NCBI RefSeq assembly: GCF_014200405.1
Contig: NZ_JACHBQ010000001.1
Location: 1,364,001-1,428,000 of the forward strand
From: Cryobacterium roopkundense
GTDB lineage: Bacteria; Actinomycetota; Actinomycetes; Actinomycetales; Microbacteriaceae
Direction of reading: 5' to 3'
Length of the DNA: 64,000 bases
The notes below the pieces were generated by a model that was given only the letters and a program-made list of their open reading frames with translations, had not been told where the DNA came from and searched no databases. Shown here one piece after another: positions 62,491-64,000 of this stretch (position 1 is the stretch's first letter; the number at the start of each line of letters is the position of its first letter). The position numbers were made by a program, and so were the translations under genes.

Positions 62491-62505
62491 GGGGCCAAAA
62501 GGCCC
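62491..62505 (+). terminator. hairpin after sufSU
   Basis: GGGCC, AAAA loop, GGCCC, followed by TTCTGTT. It lies 11 nt after the sufU stop: a short but GC-rich stem with a partial T-tract. Confidence 0.5.
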
Positions 62506-62581
62506 TTCTGTTACTGAACGGCCGTCCGGTACGTTGAGGGAACGAGCCAGTTTTTCACGGGGTTAGCAGGAAGAAGCGTCA

Positions 62582-62971
62582 ATGTCGACAGCGATCCCGA
62601 GTGCGGTCATCGAAGCAACAGCCACGCTTCGGGGCAAGGGCTGGGCGATCGATATTCCCGAGCTCGGCACCGGCGGCCAGGCCTCGACCGTAAAGCGGAT
62701 CGACGCGACCGCCACCGAGGTCGCGGCGCTGTGGCTGCACCGGTCGCCCGAGGACGTCGACGTGAACGTGACCCTGCAGATTCCCGACGAGACACTGGTG
62801 ATCTGGGGCAGCGCGCAGGAGCTCTGCGAGGTCGCGCGAGCAGCCACCCTGGAGGCCGCCGTGCTGCGCAAGCGCGCCGTTCAGGGGCTGCGCGAACAGG
62901 GGTACACCCTCGACGCCGTGGCTCGGGCCTTCGGAATCTCCACCCAGCGCGCCCACCAACTCACCCAGTAG
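62582..62971 (+). CDS. small protein with HicB-like N-terminus and C-terminal helix-turn-helix
   Basis: A 129-residue protein. Residues 5-70 resemble a HicB-type antitoxin beta-sheet domain (KGWAIDIPELG). The C-terminus is a short HTH (LREQGYTLDAVARAFGISTQ, then RAHQLTQ). AGGAAGAA precedes the ATG. No HicA toxin gene is on either side, so it is more likely a stand-alone DNA-binding protein than a toxin-antitoxin member. Function unknown. Confidence 0.6.
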   Translation: MSTAIPSAVIEATATLRGKGWAIDIPELGTGGQASTVKRIDATATEVAALWLHRSPEDVDVNVTLQIPDETLVIWGSAQELCEVARAATLEAAVLRKRAVQGLREQGYTLDAVARAFGISTQRAHQLTQ

Positions 62972-63115
62972 CCCGCCGATCCCGGGGGCCAATTCAGGTA
63001 AGCCGATGGTAGCGGCCACGGCTGGCCCCGAAACGACGCGGATCCTCCTCGCGGCTTGGGAGTTTCTCCTGAATTCGCCATTGGGAGGCAAGGCGGCCAG
63101 CACGGCGGCGCGGGA

Positions 63116-63871
63116 TCAGACGGGGAGGCCGGCGAGAAAGTCGTCGTAGGTGCGGGTGCCGAGGCGGTTGCCGGGGGCCAGATTGTGGCCTGCCCGGAAG
63201 GCGGCGAACGTGGCGCCGGGAAGCAGCACGGGAACCACGGGGCGCCGCGTACCGATTGACTTGAGCGTGGCCCGGGCCAGGTCGGAGGCTCGCACCACCT
63301 GGGGCCCGCCGATGTCGGCCACCCGCCCTGAGCCTCGGGTGAGGGCGAGGGCCAGCAACTGGTCGGCCACGTAGTGCACGTCGATCGGCTGCAAGCGGAT
63401 GCTGGGGGCCAGCACCACGGGCATCTGGCGTTGGGACGTGAAAATCGTGAAGATCAGGTTGTGAAACTGGGTGGCGCGTTGAATCGTGAACGGCAGCCCC
63501 GAACTCTCGACCACGTCTTCGGTGGCTCGTTTCTCCCGGTAATAGCCTAGCGGAATGCGGTCGACCCCCACGATGGAGACGTAGATGAGGTGCGGTGGTG
63601 TGGCCGAGCGACGGGCGGCGTCCACGAGTCGACGGGTCATGCGTGCGTCGCCCCCGCGCGAATTTGTGGCGCAGTGGATGATCGTGTCGACGCCCGTGAG
63701 GGCGGCATCGAGGCCCTCGCCGGTGGACAGGTCGCCCTGCGCCCAGGTGGCTGGGGCACGTCCGGCCGGTGCGGGCCGTCGGCTGAGCGTGCGCGCGGCG
63801 CGTGGCGGCGCGAGCGAGTCGATCGCACGACCGAGAGTTCCGGTAGCGCCGGTCAGCAGTAGTGAGCTCAT
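63116..63871 (-). CDS. NAD(P)-binding NmrA/atypical SDR protein
   Basis: A 251-residue Rossmann protein. The nucleotide loop is LLTGATGTLGRAIDSL at the start. TIIHCATNSRGGDARMTRRL and IYVSIVGVDRIPLGYYREKR fit atypical SDRs, with the YxxxK-like YYREK. The C-terminus has no catalytic domain beyond that. Probably an NADPH-sensing or quinone-reductase-like protein; substrate unknown. ATG 63871 is taken by family length. Confidence 0.8.
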   Translation of the reverse strand: MSSLLLTGATGTLGRAIDSLAPPRAARTLSRRPAPAGRAPATWAQGDLSTGEGLDAALTGVDTIIHCATNSRGGDARMTRRLVDAARRSATPPHLIYVSIVGVDRIPLGYYREKRATEDVVESSGLPFTIQRATQFHNLIFTIFTSQRQMPVVLAPSIRLQPIDVHYVADQLLALALTRGSGRVADIGGPQVVRASDLARATLKSIGTRRPVVPVLLPGATFAAFRAGHNLAPGNRLGTRTYDDFLAGLPV

Positions 63872-63897
63872 GTGGCCCAGTCTGGCACCGGTACGGG

Positions 63898-64000
63898 TTA
63901 TGCGGCGGTGTTGAGCTCGGCGCGCAGAGGCCAGTCCTGGCCCTCGAGAATCACCTGGGCGCACATGCCGGTGGCGGCGTTCACGACGATGGGCGCCATC
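63898..64000 (-). CDS. unidentified gene, 3' end at the window edge
   Basis: The frame ending at TAA 63900-63898 reads ATGMCAQVILEGQDWPLRAE, then LNTAA at its C-terminus, and is open to the window edge. An in-frame ATG at 63999 is possible, but a larger gene entering from outside is more likely. No family recognised. The stop is 26 nt from the NmrA-like start, same strand, so it may be co-transcribed. Confidence 0.4.
   Translation of the reverse strand, partial: MAPIVVNAATGMCAQVILEGQDWPLRAELNTAA

Overview
The window is high-GC DNA with dense gene packing, many ATGA/GTGA start-stop overlaps and frequent GTG starts. Its content is typical of an actinobacterium: a DUF6325/SHOCT/DUF1269 stress-type operon, maltokinase, DnaE2 with DUF6504, a BTAD-type regulator, the ClpS-DUF2017 pair, SufS-SufU and a cofactor-independent urate oxidase. 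The overall character is closest to Microbacteriaceae (Cryobacterium- or Leifsonia-like). That placement is an inference from gene content, not from a marker gene.

Layout. 1-1.6 kb: partial DUF1622 gene divergent from a three-gene small stress-type operon. 1.6-3.45 kb: an IS3-family element that splits a small gene. 3.5-6.5 kb: VOC protein, maltokinase, membrane ACT-domain protein. 6.5-11.6 kb: an acyl-CoA catabolic block (acyl-CoA dehydrogenase, enoyl-CoA hydratase, acyl-CoA synthetase) with TetR and MarR regulators and two visible operator-like dyads. 11.6-25.7 kb: UPF0114-SHOCT fusion and BTAD regulator, flotillin, GCS2-type ligase, class A PBP, DUF6504-dnaE2 behind an SOS-box-like site, PhoX phosphatase and glycerate kinase. 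25.8-34 kb: a one-carbon/formate block: formaldehyde dehydrogenase, moaA, fdhD, an FdhF/YdeP-type molybdo-oxidoreductase and an OFA-family transporter with a 33-residue companion. 34.2-40.1 kb: a HEAT-repeat glycosyltransferase overlapping a UGT-like glycosyltransferase, then a formamidase/acetamidase overlapping an amidase. 41-59.6 kb: a purine-catabolic region. 59.7-64 kb: DUF2017, clpS, sufSU, a small HicB-like/HTH protein, an NmrA-like protein and the edge of one more gene.

How the genes work together. The purine genes cover guanine deaminase, xanthine dehydrogenase (with XdhC and a MocA-like nucleotidyltransferase for its cofactor), urate oxidase, 5-hydroxyisourate hydrolase, OHCU decarboxylase, allantoinase, allantoate amidohydrolase and ureidoglycine-glyoxylate aminotransferase, with a local RpiR-type regulator. 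The formate block and the xanthine dehydrogenase block both depend on molybdenum cofactor, so the window is rich in molybdoenzyme genes.

The most notable feature is damage inside the purine region. At about 52,310 the 5' end of the leftward allantoinase gene is joined directly to the 5'-truncated, rightward ABC-transporter ATPase gene. Both N-termini and whatever lay between them are gone, no substrate-binding protein is present, and the ATPase frame runs into the following permease at a run of six C. Other points of interest are an in-frame 18-bp tandem repeat in dnaE2, a probable CTG start on the formamidase, an IS element splitting a recognisable small gene, and a large unrecognised polytopic membrane protein inside the purine region.
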